Assembly: GCF_015706575.1 (NCBI RefSeq)
Contig: NW_024037062.1
Span: 6,444,811 to 6,508,810 of the forward strand
Direction of reading: 5' to 3'
DNA: 64,000 nucleotides
Origin: Patiria miniata
Taxonomy: Eukaryota > Echinodermata > Asteroidea > Valvatida > Asterinidae
Below are positions 47,040 through 60,400 of the stretch, piece after piece. A program made the position numbers and the translations under genes. The notes below the pieces were generated by a model. It did not search any database. It saw only the letters and a list, made by a program, of their open reading frames with translations, and had not been told where the DNA came from. Each line of letters begins with the position of its first letter. The first letter of the stretch is position 1.

Positions 47040-48850
47040 GTTCATCAGTCTTGGCCAGCTGGGTTGCAGTAGTTACATGTACATTTAGTGGCATCACACC
47101 CACAGGCAAGAGTGCACCTCAGATTCCTTCGGAAGCATGTGCATCGGGCTGCTGTGAACTTCGATTTATTTGGCTCCACAAGTAACAAGCTCTAGACAGA
47201 CATCTGGGATAGGAGGTAACCGTGTCTAAACTGCTTTAAGGCAGCCTGACTCCATCTTCCAAGCTTTAAGTATCAATAGGAGAAGATATATCGATGTGTT
47301 CCTGGTCTTCCTGGAACCAGATCTTTGCCTGGCATTTTGCACGCAGCCACGCACAGTGTGGAGTTCCAGGGCATCTCTTGTTGGCAGCAGTGCCTCAAAG
47401 CTCTTCTTAGCCTTCCCAAAAAGTTGCAACCTGGCACGGTTAACAGCTCAGGAGTGCCATAAAGGTCACATGCAAATTGTTCGATAGGCGCAAGGTCTCC
47501 ATCACGACCAATTCTCTTGACAAGTTGTGGTTGGTTCTAGAAGGTTTCCAGCACGACTTTTCCCCATGGCCAGTAAATTTAAGGAGGAGGTTGTATATCA
47601 CAGCCTGTCAGTGCATGAAAGCTAAGCACCATTATCCCTCACAGGTTGTGTAAGTCTCTGAGATATGGCATTAACTGGGTAGCATTTCCTCTTCTGAGCA
47701 GTCCCAGCGACCATCCATACTTCAGCTTGGGTTGAAAGAAAGTGAATCAGAAGTACAAGTAACATGACATCTGTGTCTCTGCAGACAACCAGCATGAGTC
47801 TCTGATATCCTTCTTTGACAGCCTCACATACATGGAGTATTATTCTGGTGTAGGCTTTTTCATGGTTTCCTCGAAGCTCGTTGTCCTCTCTTCTTGTTAA
47901 CCTTGTTTCTGTTATCAGAGAACCCGCCTCCTGTTACCAGCTCGTACCTGCATGTATGGAATCTTTTCCTTTTTCCATGATGGCCTTAGACAGAAACTTA
48001 GCAAGATTGGCCTTGTTTTCATCTAATGCAATAAATTGCATCTAAACATGTAGAAGTGGCACATGGCGTCCATCAATGAGCTTCGGAATTGGCTTTTTCT
48101 CGCCTTGTCACTTTGAACGAGTTTTTACCTTTATCAAGCTTTCCCCAATGTACCGATCAAACACCACATCAACTCTCATTGTGTGCAGTCCACAGTGATT
48201 TGCCACACTTTTTACAAACACATCAGCATAGTCCCCAAACATCTGACATCCTTGAAGCTTTCCAAGAGCTTGGATGAGATGCATTGCTGCAAAGGCTTCA
48301 AGATTAAGAGTCCGGTTACCATCTCTCTCTACCCTGATGAAGTCAAGCAGGATCTCCACTGTTTCCATGTATGTTGACCACAAGGTGAAGTTTGCATTGT
48401 TAGACTGCTTCTTGTCAAACTCTTTGATGAGCCTTGAACATTCTTACTGTTCAGAAAATTTGACATCCGTTCCACTGCATTAGACAGTTCCTCTGTTTTG
48501 CTGCCATCATTCTTTGTGAACAACTTAGCCACATTTCAGGTACCGGTAAGTTTTTTTCCCTTCCACATCATGTTCGTGACCATTCTCAACCAGCCAGGAC
48601 TCAAACGTTTCCCATTTGATGTGCCATAGAGCTTCATACACAAGTTGGTGCCCTCTCACAGCACGGTAGTAGGTTTTGTCATCTAGCACAGACTCTCTGT
48701 CGTGCTGGCTGCATACACACCTGCTTTAGTCCAGAGATCATCAATGCCAGCATGTTCCATGTGTTGACCAATGGCTTTCAAGAAGTTGAAGCAGACATGG
48801 AGTCCTCCCAAGAGAAAAAAATACTTTCTCGAACTTGGGATTCGACCATT
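47040..48850 (-). pseudogene. Decayed copy of a multicopy invertebrate PIN-like gene family
   Basis: Pieces in family order on the minus strand: LGGLHVCFNFLKAIGQ (about 48,800), IDDLWTKAGVYAAST, LWSTYMETVEILLDF (about 48,370), VDVVFDRYIGESLIK, YTRIILHVCEAVKEGYQRLM, CRDTDVMLLVLL (about 47,780), EVWMVAGTAQKRKCYPVNAI, LLPTRDALELHTVRG (about 47,370) and a Cys-rich end (RCTCFRRNLRCTLACGC). I recall this order from numerous uncharacterised proteins of corals, Hydra and echinoderms. The RDTDV acidic cluster suggests a PIN/FEN-like nuclease fold, which is inference. Frames are broken in several places, so it is not functional. Confidence 0.7.
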
Positions 48851-49315
48851 AGAGTTCCTTGCCCCTGCTACACAGTGGCTGGTCAGCTGTAGTGATGGTA
48901 TGCTGCTGGCTTATATGATTTGAAATGTCCATAAAGGACCCCAACTTAGATATACACATTTGGAGAAAATCACAGTTTTGTGTTTCCTAATGCCATATAG
49001 TTGTGTGATAAAATGAAAGTTTATTGATGAATTTAACAAGCTGGGGATATGCACATGATAATGAAAATAGTTTTAGTGGATAGATCTATCAGTTTAGATA
49101 AAATTTGCTACATAATTAAAAATGTGAAATTTGACCTCACTTGACCTCATTTGACCTTGAAAACGACCTTGAAATCCAAAATTGAGGATGGCATCCACCC
49201 ACATCTTATTTGTAATGGTTCAAAGAATTAATCTAGCATGGGTGCCAGCTATTACCCAAAAATGCCGTGAATTTTTTTTCTAGAGGACTTTTCCTTGTTT
49301 GGCTGGCACACTATT

Positions 49316-50981
49316 AATGATTTTTGTATCTTAAAACCAATCTAATTGGACACACTAATGAAGTACGTTTTAAAAGAGCATTTTTTTTTATATAAAAAGA
49401 CAAAGGCAAAAGTAATGGTCCAGCCAAAATAACAAAGCATAATAAAAAAAAATGCACACACTGAAATTAAGTAAGATTGATTGATAAAATGGATAAAATT
49501 GACCTTAAAAGATGACACAGCCACCAGGAATAAGATATTGCAGGAGTACACAACAGACCCATACATAGTATGATATTGCATAAAGCACACTAGACCAGAC
49601 ATATTATGAAACTCAAGAATTTAATAAGCATGGTCTTGTATACTCATCTGAAAAGGTGGGTATATTAAAATAGCTTTTTAAAAATAGCAAATGTTAAGTT
49701 ACAGGCCCCGTACCTTAACTACGCACCTCTACATATTAGACTAACCACACTAGTTACAATGTTAGTGACGTTTAAAATAATAGTATGAACTGTTCGCTTA
49801 AAAACTGTGATAAAGATCACACAACGTAACGTGAAAAGATGGTTATCGGCGCAATGCACTGTGAAAAAGTAGAACCGCGTTGATGTCGCTACGCACGCAG
49901 ATTAAAAATGCGTAGAAAAATGTCTAGTGGATATTATGCCGGTCCGGTTTTCTTTTAGTAGGCCTATGGGTGCACACCAGTAAATAAGCGAAATATCCGT
50001 CCGCCGAGCTCATGAATACAAGTTATACACTCAAATTCTTCTATATTAGAGAGTTCTGAGCGCCATGGAATCGGGAGATTGAAGAGATATGGCAATACAC
50101 CTCTGGCCCGGACTTGGGGCTTCCAATTCAGAGCATTTTGGATGCAATCGGGCCCGAAAGTGGCGCTATGTAGCCATCATGTGGAGGGATCCCTTTTCAA
50201 GATGGCTACTTTTCCACTTTGGGAAACATCACTTATTTTAGGGGTCGTTTTTATTTGGATGAGAATGTATCGAAAAGTCATATTTCAACCCAACAAAAAT
50301 TGAAAATCAAATAAAAGATGACATGTTGATTATCATTTTTCTGTGCAGCCTGAACACATATGAGAGTTTTGAGTATTTTAAAAAGAATTTTGAAGTATGG
50401 GCATTTACACTGTTGTCTAAGGAAATTTATTTGATTGGGTGCACCCCTATACGATGTTAAGCCGGGAGATATTACAGCAGCCTCCTTGACGCATAATTAT
50501 AGACGAGGGGGAAAAAAAAGAAATACTTTTCTGCAACTATGCGGAAAAGCCAAAAAAAAAGAAAACCAAAAAAAAACCAATGGCTTTTCCGTTGATGGCG
50601 GGAAAGCCAATCTGCAAAGTTGGCGGAGAAGCCTGAAGTTCGAAAAGTTATTGCATTTCAATGAATTCGAATCATGGGAAAAACTCCATTGCACGGTCCT
50701 TTAAATGTCTATTCGATAAGATGAAGCTCGACTTTAAATTATGATAAGGAGACTAACACTACAGTTACGTGACCTAACAATTTGCACACGGATCGCAAAA
50801 CGCCAACAAACAGATCATTTTAGAAATCTGGTTTTGCAATCAAATGACTAATATTGCAATAAAAAAACTCATGCTAGTAATTATCACAACCACCACATTT
50901 CTGAGATTTCCCTGCAAGACATCATGCTATAGTTGCACTTTTAACAGATTTTTATGGAGTAGAATTACTTGCCTTGTTTAC
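49316..50981. other. Intergenic or intron, no gene supported
   Basis: Patches of CpG (about 49,840-50,080) and A-rich runs near 50,510-50,580. No exon with recognisable coding character. Confidence 0.45.
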
Positions 50982-51156
50982 CACGGCACTGGGCTCTGAA
51001 AGACGCGAAAGCCTTGTTACGAAGTGCGATCAGATCATCACCGGGTGCAGCCTTGACCATGGCACTACACGTGTTCCCTCGTACAGGTAGAATACAGAGG
51101 GAACTAAAAAGCCCCAGAGTCCAACTGAAGACCCACATTTTACGCGGGTTTTTCAT
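50982..51156 (-). CDS. Candidate first coding exon with signal peptide
   Basis: From ATG 51,156 on the minus strand the frame gives MKNPRK, a hydrophobic core MWVFSWTLGLFSSLCIL, a small-residue break near VRG, and a polar stretch with two Cys (NTCSAMVKAAPGDD; SFRAQCR). It ends at a CGTG/GTAAAC donor in phase 1. That phase fits the F5/8C exon at 37,749, so the two could be exons of one secreted protein. A frame continues upstream of the ATG, so the start rests on the signal-peptide pattern. No family recognised. Confidence 0.4.
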
Positions 51157-51478
51157 GACCAGCCAGCAGGTCTTCACTTTGATATCTGCGATCAAAACGG
51201 GCAGAGCACCACTCCCTGGCACGATGAGCCTTATGTTTGGAATATCGCTTGCTGTCGTCACATAGTTTCCACGGTAACCGTAACAATGGTTATTGTTTGG
51301 AGTTAGTTCATCGACAATCATTACTTATTCAAACCCAATGTCATGTGAAGCTCGGGAGTTTTTTAATTTATTTATTTTTTCTCCCGGAGGAAATATTTTA
51401 TTCAAAGAAGCCAGGGCAATGTCGAAAAATATCTTGACCTATAAATATCTTGACCTATAACACATTTGGCATACAGAG

Positions 51479-52170
51479 TTAATTTTGACACAGTACTTCA
51501 ACGGAGTCCCGTTTTGTATAACATTTTGCAATAGATCCATTTGTAATCGAGATGTACTTTTCCAAAGTAAAATAACGTTTTAAATCAAGTTTCAGAAGTG
51601 GAAGGGATGTTCTGCTATTGTTCATCTTCATCTTATAAATGCGAAAACGACACAAAATAAGGATCAGGTTGAGAGCAATCCACGATGTTTTACTTATATT
51701 GAAAAGTGTAGCCTCAACGTCTAAGCATATGTTTAAATTAAGAGTCCTCTCAAACCAGTCATTAACCCGGGTCCAAAACAGATGAAATCTCACACTTACA
51801 AAATAGACGAACAAGCGTTTTGCTCTCAAACTTACAGAAAGTACACTGAGCACTATCTTTTTCCCCCGCCATTTTGGCTAAGAAGGAATTAACGCCAAGA
51901 ATTCCGTGGACTGGTCTAAATTGGAATCACCGTAGTCTATCATCAATTGTAACGCTGAATGGAATATTAACAAAGCAGTAGTACGATTGACGCTCAGTTT
52001 TGTTTCCCACTTAGCAATACATTTATAGACATTTTTTAGCAGATGTTAGACGGTTGCAAATACGGTTGGAGCCTTTTTTGTCCTCCAAGAGTAGCCTTTG
52101 GAATGGAATAAATGGAAAGCAGGTACTTTTCCTACGCTCCGGATTTTGAGCACCTTGTCTTTATCAGGAT
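51479..52170 (-). mobile_element. 3' fragment of a Tx1/L1-group LINE
   Basis: Minus-strand pieces in two or three frames: WFQFRPVHGILGVNSFL, then QCTFCKFESKTL, then FHLFWTRVNDWFERTLNLNI, then LNLILILCRFRIYKMKMNN and LKRYFTLEKYIS. This is the C-terminal region I know from Tx1-like LINEs (RILGTNSFL, CTFC, HLFW, LAKxxIYKxR). The reverse transcriptase core and 5' parts are missing and the frames are broken, so it is dead. Confidence 0.72.
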
Positions 52171-52327
52171 TACCACAGCTAATGTTTTGAATGATATTTG
52201 GTTCTTTACTCACTCCTCACATGCACCGAAATGTGTCACCTGGTACTCACCACCCTGGCTGAAAGTGGGAGTAATGTATACTTAAAGGAAAAACTTACTA
52301 GACTAGAAAGCACTCAGAGAGCGCAAA

Positions 52328-53434
52328 CCTCCGCCAAGCCTGAATAATTTCCCGCCATATTGTCAGTACGCCGAAAAGAAATATTCACATAAGATGTCAA
52401 CGGCTAGGATGGCTCATATTCTGAATTTATCGAAAATAGCAATGTTGGCCGCTTATATCCTTTAGTTATTCAATAAAACAAATACTTAAAGGGGTATTTC
52501 GGCCTGAAATCCCCTCCCCCAACAGTCTTATTTTGGGGGGATCGTTCACTTATCCTACTTCAGAGGTCTGGTTGGAAGGAAACAAACGTAATGTTTTTTT
52601 TTCCGTTCCCGAGAAAAGAAAAAAAACCTGTTGTTTACATCGGACGCGGCGGACATTTTGTGGCATAAGCATACCTATTTTCAAGCCGTCTCTTTTCAAT
52701 GAACTGTGCACGTTGTGTGTTTGTCACACAATTCACACATCACCAATACATGTATACAAATGTTGTTTCTTACACGTCCGCAGAATTCGAATCACTGTGC
52801 TGCTGGACTCACAAATGCCTCAAATGCTTAATATTTTTGGGGTCAAAATTGTGACCCCCGCAATTCGTTTTTGAATAGTTCTCGCAAGAATAATACAAAT
52901 ACGCCCATTATTAAAGGATGGTCGTGTTGATGTTGATATACTTGTTAATGGACCTTCCAATTAAATTAAAACGCGTTTTGTAGCCCTATTGGGCGCATTC
53001 CAGGCCGTAATGCCCCTTTAAACTCAAACATTGTGTGGTCTACATGTATATGCCTGGGTCGGTCTACTTCTCTACTCCCCCATTGCATAAAATGGTCCAG
53101 TCTATTGACCTGTGTGGTTAGATTAGGTGGGTGATAATGCATACGGGGTCACTGGGTCAGTGCACGGACACGAAGCTGCTCAGTTGTACCCAGGTGTTTC
53201 ATGGTCTCTCTACACATAGCATATAGGCACATACAAAATGGTAAGGGATCCTTTCAAAAAAATCCTGGATCCATACACTCTTATTGATTTGTACTTGTAC
53301 CAAGGGACACTCCTAAAAATCATGAAAATCAGGCATTACTTTTTCAGTTCTCCTATATACAGACAACCAACCAGCCAACCAACCAACCAACAAATAAACC
53401 AATGCCGAGGAAAATATAACCTCCTTGGCGGAGG
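52328..53434. mobile_element. Possible element bounded by CCTCCGCCAAG inverted ends
   Basis: CCTCCGCCAAG (52,328-52,338) and CTTGGCGGAGG (53,424-53,434) are exact inverted copies. The right end is preceded by a CCAA/CAAC-rich tract typical of a widespread marine repeat with this terminus. A T2/Kolobok MITE lies inside. Boundaries are not confirmed by a target duplication. Confidence 0.5.
52490..53017. mobile_element. T2/Kolobok-like MITE
   Basis: It begins AGGGGTATTTCGGCCTG and ends with the inverse of AGGGGCATTACGGCCTG, flanked by TTAA (52,486-52,489 and 53,018-53,021). A TTAAAGG-type terminus with TTAA duplication is the hallmark of T2 MITEs of the Kolobok superfamily. 528 bp, no transposase. 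It contains an inverted copy of the GCGGACGTGTAAGAAACAAC repeat. Confidence 0.8.
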
Positions 53435-54737
53435 TAATAAAAGGTATACCATGGACCTCGAGACATTGATCGAAGAGTCTGCATGTAGGTCTACGTGTAT
53501 GTAAGGCTCGCATGTTCTGTTTTGGTCATAGAGCAAGATACAGATGGTCATGCGTGTATCTATATAAATGAATGACTCTTAACACGTTGGCAGGTGTAAG
53601 GACTTCCTGAAACCAATACAAATATTTCAAACCATAGAGCTATATTAAATTACTAGAGTGCTAACTTCGTGTACAAAGTAATGCCTGCTGGGCGCATCCA
53701 TGTTTGTGCACAAACCTATGGAGACCTAGACATTTAGCACGGCGTTTGTACGGCTATTTGCATATCTGCCTTTGTATTCCATACCGATGCGTTATCGAAG
53801 CCATAGTAAAGTCATTTTCCTGGAATCCGTTACCATGTTGCGGATACCCTTTTTTCTCAATGGATTTGACAAATAGGACTAATTTGAAGAAAAAAATAAC
53901 TCCTATACACCTCCCAAAAGTGACGGCAAACTTTTTTATAGCACGTTTTTTCAAAATGGCCGCCGACGCCATATTGAAAAAAAAATAAAAAGTGATATCT
54001 TTGGAACCAGAGGAGCAAAACGAAAATGCCGTAAATGTAGAATCAAAGAACTAGTCAAAAATTCAAGCTAAGCATCAAATCGTAAACAAACCAAAAGTAT
54101 AAATAAACAGATGAATCAGCTGGTAAACTAAAAAAAAAAAAACACACACAAGAAAGTGAACAGTAACGAATTGTTAACCAGATGAATGATGAGCAACAGA
54201 ATAATTATAATCGCACCCGAAATACACAAAAAAATAATCAAATGGCACTTATTTGTCCGGCAAAACTGCAAAAAACAAACCATGCAATGGCGATCAAATT
54301 TATTTAAGCAGTAAAACAAATTAATTTAAAACAACTTGTTATAGGTTATAACAGAAAGAAATAGGTATCAAGATAAAACTCAAAATAACCACCCAATAAG
54401 TTAGGTGAGGCGGATTTAAAGGGGATGGCTCCTCAGTTACTAGGAGCTATTGTAGATGCTTTTGCCGTCACGTTTGTTTTTTTGAACCGTCAATGACGCG
54501 TTGTTTGCATATGTTCTACTTGTGCGTTGCATGAAGAGTACACTTTCAAAATTCAATCCATCTAATTTCATTATGTTCATAGATATAGAATAAAAAGACT
54601 AGATCGGCAGCGCGTCCACACGCGCCCATTCACAGCGCGATAAATCTCCGCCATTTTTGTTGTCTCTCGTGGACGCGCAACAAATCAACGTAATGTAATG
54701 GAGCTAAATGTATCTTTCCTCCAGCACATAACCTAGC
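53435..54737. other. Intergenic, no gene seen
   Basis: No supported gene. An unpaired TTTAAAGGGG at about 54,416 resembles a T2 end, but no partner was found. Confidence 0.45.
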
Positions 54738-55145
54738 AGCCCGGACTCCAGGGGCGCGTGCTCGTTCCTTACACTAACCCCTGGCTGTGATGATGACGTA
54801 AATGACACTGAATGGCTATTCACAGCGTACTGCGCGGGCATTTCGAAGATTGCACGCCGGGCGCGCCATAATGCGCTCGCGCTCGCGTGCTTAGCTTTGC
54901 ACGTAACGTCACGTACGGAAAAAAAAAATATGATTCAAAAGTCGCGATGCCTGTACGATATGGATTATGTCAGCCGCGTTTTTCGCTAAAAAAAACCTGT
55001 ATCTGTGATTGTAAAGGCACGAAAGGGGTACGTACATTTAATACAAATCTTTGCTAATTAACACAACGTCCAAACGTTGTGTTTGAAAGGATTGATTCTT
55101 TAAAATCACAACTTTTAACATTTTAAAGATGGCGTCGGCACGTAA
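54738..55145 (+). repeat. Dispersed repeat, copy 2 (see 383-840)
   Basis: Same ordered CpG-rich blocks as copy 1, same orientation, moderately diverged. Confidence 0.65.
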
Positions 55146-57559
55146 AACGGATAAATTGCAGCCCTAATTATAATGTACCGTATTTTGGTACATTTATATT
55201 ACACAATTCCAAGGGTTACGATCGCGCAAGGCATGATGGGAAACAACATGGCGCTGCAGGTCGTACCCACGGGGCACGAGGTTGTGGTAAAGTACTTTGG
55301 TTGCTACAGGTATAGTACTTTTGGCCGTGCACAGAAAGACAGCAAAAATAGAAAGTATCATGTGACTCGCTCTCGGCCAATCAAGACAAAGAATCTTTGG
55401 GTGAGGTGTTATAAAAACATCCACAAAACTATCCTCTACAACTGGGCGCTTTTGTAGTATTCTTGGGGTCCACTTTTGCGACCCCAAACAGTCGTGCTAG
55501 TTGTGATTCCAGCCGTTAGAGTTCGTCTTGTGCGGACGTGTAAGAAATACCATTCTGTGCATTGGTGATTGGTCACAGCTGTTCATGAGCACGGTACGAC
55601 TCATTTGTAACCTACCAACTGTACAAAAATAGTCATAAAGTTGTAAATTTTGAAGACCCCCACTGATATTTAGTAGATTCTGATAGAGGAAGACATTCTC
55701 TAGGAAGTTATTTTTATTTCGTTGTTTTTCGGAATGATACATTATTACAAAAATTGGGTCAAAGGTCACAATAACATATTAAAGGTCACGTGACCTACTA
55801 TTCACAAAATTTAATTTTGACAAAAGAAGGGCTTTGAGCATGCAATCCTCATTATTTTAATACCAAATACACATATATTCGATGAAAATTGCAATAGTTT
55901 TGACATATTTATACCAAAAGGGTGGTATTTTACTCTAAAAATGCCATTTTTTTGTGGCTTCTGCCCTGACCACATGGTAGGTCGGATCGGGCTAAAAATT
56001 GGTGTGCATTCATTGCTCATTAGGACCTACAAGCACAGCAATTTTTATTAAAATCGGAAGACATGAGGTAAAAAAGTGCGTTGGTCTGACATGGAATGAC
56101 CCTTAAGCACAATCTGCCCAAAAATAAACTCAAAAACAAACCATATTGTTTTTGTCCAGTAAAGTGTCAGTCTAAATCTCTGACCGTCACTGCATGGTGT
56201 GCAAACATTTAATGTAAATTCCCAAGTACCTGAACAATCTACCCAGGGCATCAACAACGCCTTTTGATAAAGACACCGTGATGGTATCGCAAGCTCCTGA
56301 TACGAGCTCTGTAACTCAAGTCCCAAAATGGTGTCTTCTATAATACTCAATTTACCCATTATTCAGTTAAATATACTTTCCTCCTCGACGATAGAAACTG
56401 GAATAAATAGCACGTTAAAAGACAGTAATTTGTTTACTTGGTATTAACAGTCTGTGAAACCTTCCTTTTTCAAGAAATTAAGACCAGAAGTGTACAAAGC
56501 TTCAAAAACAACATTTCAATATATAGCACTGGACGGCAAGCTATACAAGATTGTTTGTGTCACGTCTGCCTAACAGTTACGCGAAACGAACGTTTTCCCT
56601 TTGGAATTTTGTTTGTCAGTCTCTCTTTTTCAAAAGACGAACATTTGGCAGAAGGGACATGATGTAAACCGCCATGCGAGTGATCGGTTCGGAATAGAGG
56701 TTACTGACGAAGCTACCCTGTTTACAACCCTACGCTGTTCAGCCGATACCAATTCCCAAGACTTTCTAGCGGCTTCTCCATAGATTATAATTATTGCCGT
56801 ATAATACGCATGACCACACCAACAATACCTTTTTCATTGAAAACAACTATAATGATATCATTATTCGTCCTTCATGGTACCGCTGTCCGCTGCACAAGAG
56901 ACACAACCAATAATTGCTTGTGCCCGCCGCATTGTGATAAATCGTCATTTTGAGTCTCGGTGTCGGGTATTAGTGTTTAGCAATGCTATTCAATAATGCA
57001 GATATATCAAGTCAGTTTGCGAAGTTTAATCTCAATGTACCCATTTCAAGGACAAATCTGCGATGGCCCTATAGCCAAATATCTTTCTGAAGACATATTC
57101 TGACTGTGTGCCAAACGCAATGCTTTTTATCATGAAAGTGAACAATCCCCCCCAAATGTTTCCCTTATCTTCCCAAACAGCGACCCTCTTTATGATTTGA
57201 ACAAAAAATAAAACAAATATGTAAAGGGCTTGACAGATGTCATTTTGTTCCGAAAGTAAGTGTTGCAGGAAGAGCCTTCTAACATGATCACAGAATATTT
57301 CATGACGTATTTCTTTGTTTTATTCCAATTGACGACGAGACTATCTTCAAGAAAATAATAAGTCTTATTTAATGAACACTTGTTTTCATCCAAACAGCTC
57401 ATCGGCCTCAAAATAAATTATATAATTAGTGAGTGACCGAATATCGGATAAGCGGGACCCCCAGTATGAGGGTTAAGTGACATTGAACAGCCGTCATATT
57501 GACAATTATCCAATCGAGTGGTCGGTTTATATGGCTTGGCGAGGACATCCTATATTGCT
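55146..57559. other. Intergenic, repeat fragments only
   Basis: An inverted copy of the GCGGACGTGTAAGAAA repeat (about 55,530) and a TCAAAGGTCA-rich stretch (about 55,750-55,790). No gene supported. Confidence 0.45.
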
Positions 57560-57870
57560 TGGTAAACATCGTTCACATCGCGAAGGAGCACGGTTCAACA
57601 ATATATTAAGAAGATGCCAGGTCAAATGTTAACAATGCGAATGTACATGGTTCATATTGCAAAGAAACAAGGTGCAACATTGACATCAAGCGAGATTCAT
57701 GGACCACATTGACAAAATCGAACGTTAACATTAACAAGATAGATCGTTCACAATGACAAGAAGCAGCTTCCACATTGCGAAATTACGCAACGTACAACGT
57801 GCATATTACGAAGGTTAAACGTTCATATTGCGAAGTTTCAACGTTAATATTGAAAAGGGTAACATTGAAG
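57560..57870. repeat. Degenerate short tandem repeat (GTTCATATTGCGAA type)
   Basis: About a dozen irregular copies of a 20-28 bp unit with CGTTCA, ATTGCGAA and CAACG. Confidence 0.65.
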
Positions 57871-60077
57871 TGTCGTTTCAGGGACACAGTATCCACCTAA
57901 CAAGTATTTAGACTTCTTCAAACAAGTTCATGACGATTGTCTATCCCACTTGTTTTATATTATTTGGTACAATTTTGTCTTCCTTTTTGCTTTCAGTTAA
58001 ATCAATCAAGCTCGCCGTTTCATTTTATTCGTAGGAAAAAGGTGAGTTAAAAGCCTTTATGGACTTGCGTTACTCGAACTCAAAATGAATACACATCTAA
58101 CTGAAACAACCAATCTCCATTTGGGTTCAGGAGTCCTTAATATTTTATTTAAAATTGAACACATTGTATATTATTTATATTTTATATTTAATTTAGCATT
58201 TGCAGTTTTATGTAAATTAATAAATACACTGCAAGAAAATGTTCATTAAAATCTTTAGATTGTTTCCATGGCAATATTACATTTTTTAAAGTAAAGTATA
58301 GTTGCCATAAAACATTAACAAGTAACACTACTTCCCACTCAGATTCAAAACGTTTGGGATGTAAGTAGATACTTACATATAATTTCCTTTTACTTTACCA
58401 ACAATTAAAAAACTTCCTTTGAAGTACCAGGAAAATCACAATATTAATATTACATATTTAAATATAACCTTGTTAACAATTCAGAACACAATATAAAACT
58501 GTTTGATGGAATCATATGACATTTCGAGGAATAAGCTGAGATAATTGCGGTAATAGACAGATAGAACCAGTGTTTGTGTGGGGAAAACACGCCACAAGTC
58601 GTACAAGCAGATCAGGTTGCCAAGCAGCATCTGTGTAGGACGGCTCCCCACAAAACACTCGGAGAAAAAACGCCAACAGGTTAATGACGAAAACCCAAAA
58701 GCAAAGAATACCCGGAATAGGTTACCATAAATGGTTCAAATTGAAACAAATCATTTCATATGACGACATGTAAACGCGTGATAGAATGTAAATCTACCAT
58801 ATCAGCCGTACTTAAAGAACGTAATTCTTGTAATTATTTCATAATCGTAATGTGCAAGGAAGAACAGCAATTAACACTATCTAAACAAACACACGAATGA
58901 TGTTTTGAGCATGTCGAGAAAACTGTTGGATGTAGTTCAAGAAATTCAACTTTGAATCAAATGGGAATGGTCGTGCGTCATTAGTGAATTTTTCATATTT
59001 CCTAACAGTTCCCTGTCTTAGTACATTTGGCAAATTGCCTGTTGAAAATAATAGCATAATTTAATATAAGCCAAGGAAATGTTTGTGTGAATGGCACACT
59101 TTTTCATGTATATTATTCACTGAGTTATATCTTAACCTGAAGCACAGTGTAGCCCATGCGACTTTTGGCTTGGCAGACTGACGTGAATGCGAGTTAACAG
59201 TTATTTACTCAATTAATATTTTATAAAAAGAAATTAAATCGTTTTAATACCATAAAGCAATACCCAGCCTAATCTAGACTGGCAAGAAGCAATTGATAAA
59301 ATACAAAGAAAAACAAGTTTAGGTCACAATGCCGAATTGGCTAAGAACTTGGCCATACAGATGCCTTCAAATGGGAAATTAGGGCGACTCACAGCTTCAC
59401 ACAGTTGTGTTGTATGATAGTTAATTAATTCGTTCATAATAAACATGTAGTCCGGGATACCAATTTTCCCAGGAGCTAGAACAAATGCAAGCGGCCCACC
59501 AAGAAATAAACATCCCCCATTACATTTAGGAGAACAATTTCAATCGAGATCAAGCGTCTGAAAAAAAAAGACAATTGTTCTGTTATAAGTACACTATCAT
59601 AGGCAACAAACAAGAAAGTGACGCCCTCCTTAAGTTGTAACTGCTCCCAGGAAAGGCGAAAAGCCCACGAAAAACCCTCATTAGTGGGGGGGGGGGGGAA
59701 TGGGAAACTTCCCTTCCGGCCCCTAGTCAAGGCGACCAAGTTTTCCTAAAACTCTAGAAGCAATCTTTATACTTTTTATAGTGTGTCATTGTTAGAAGGA
59801 ACTAAATAGATGTGTGGGCCTCATCACATTGTTCTCGCTCCCTTCTCGAATAATAAATACAAAATTGAAAGCAGCCAAAACATTGCCAGTGCAGCAATAA
59901 AATATGTTAACTTACAATCAGAAAAATAATTAACCACGGCAGTTGTGCAACTCTACAGCCCACAGATAATTCGAATTTCAAAAATTGCAAGGAGCGCGTT
60001 TGATTTTTATGAACAAATTGGCAATGGTGCAGGCCGGTCAACTTGTGATAATTACTAGATTATTATCGATATCAGCC
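57871..60077. other. Intergenic, no gene seen
   Basis: AT-rich unique-looking sequence; a G-run near 59,687. No exon, RNA gene or TIR element recognised. Confidence 0.5.
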
Positions 60078-60400
60078 AAGGGCGGATCCAGGGGGGGGGG
60101 GGGCCAAAGGGGGCCATGCCCCCCCCCCCCCCCCCCAAAACGAAACCAATTTTTTTTTTTTTTAATGTGACATCGCAATGAAGGCAGGCAATGAGTACAC
60201 CACCATCTTTTCCTCAAAAAAAATTGGTTAAAGTGGTCAGAAATTGCCTCAGATCGCACCACAGAGCATCTAGAATCCAAAAAATTTTCGGGGCCCTTGC
60301 GGGCCCCGAACCCCACGCCGTAATTTTTTAGACCCACTTTTTTGGGGGACCAAAATTTTTTTGGGCCCCCCCCCCCCAAATTATGTTCTGGATCCGCCCT
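60078..60400. mobile_element. MITE with 10 bp target duplication, Mutator-like by size
   Basis: AAGGGCGGATCCAG (60,078-60,091) and CTGGATCCGCCCTT (60,387-60,400) are perfect inverted ends. GATATCAGCC flanks both sides (60,068-60,077 and 60,401-60,410). A 9-10 bp duplication is typical of Mutator-like elements. The interior carries the same 100 bp module as the hAT element at 42 kb. Confidence 0.85.

Noticed and set aside
54416-54440. Second T2/Kolobok left end (TTTAAAGGGG)
   Set aside because: No inverted partner or TTAA-flanked right end found within several kilobases.
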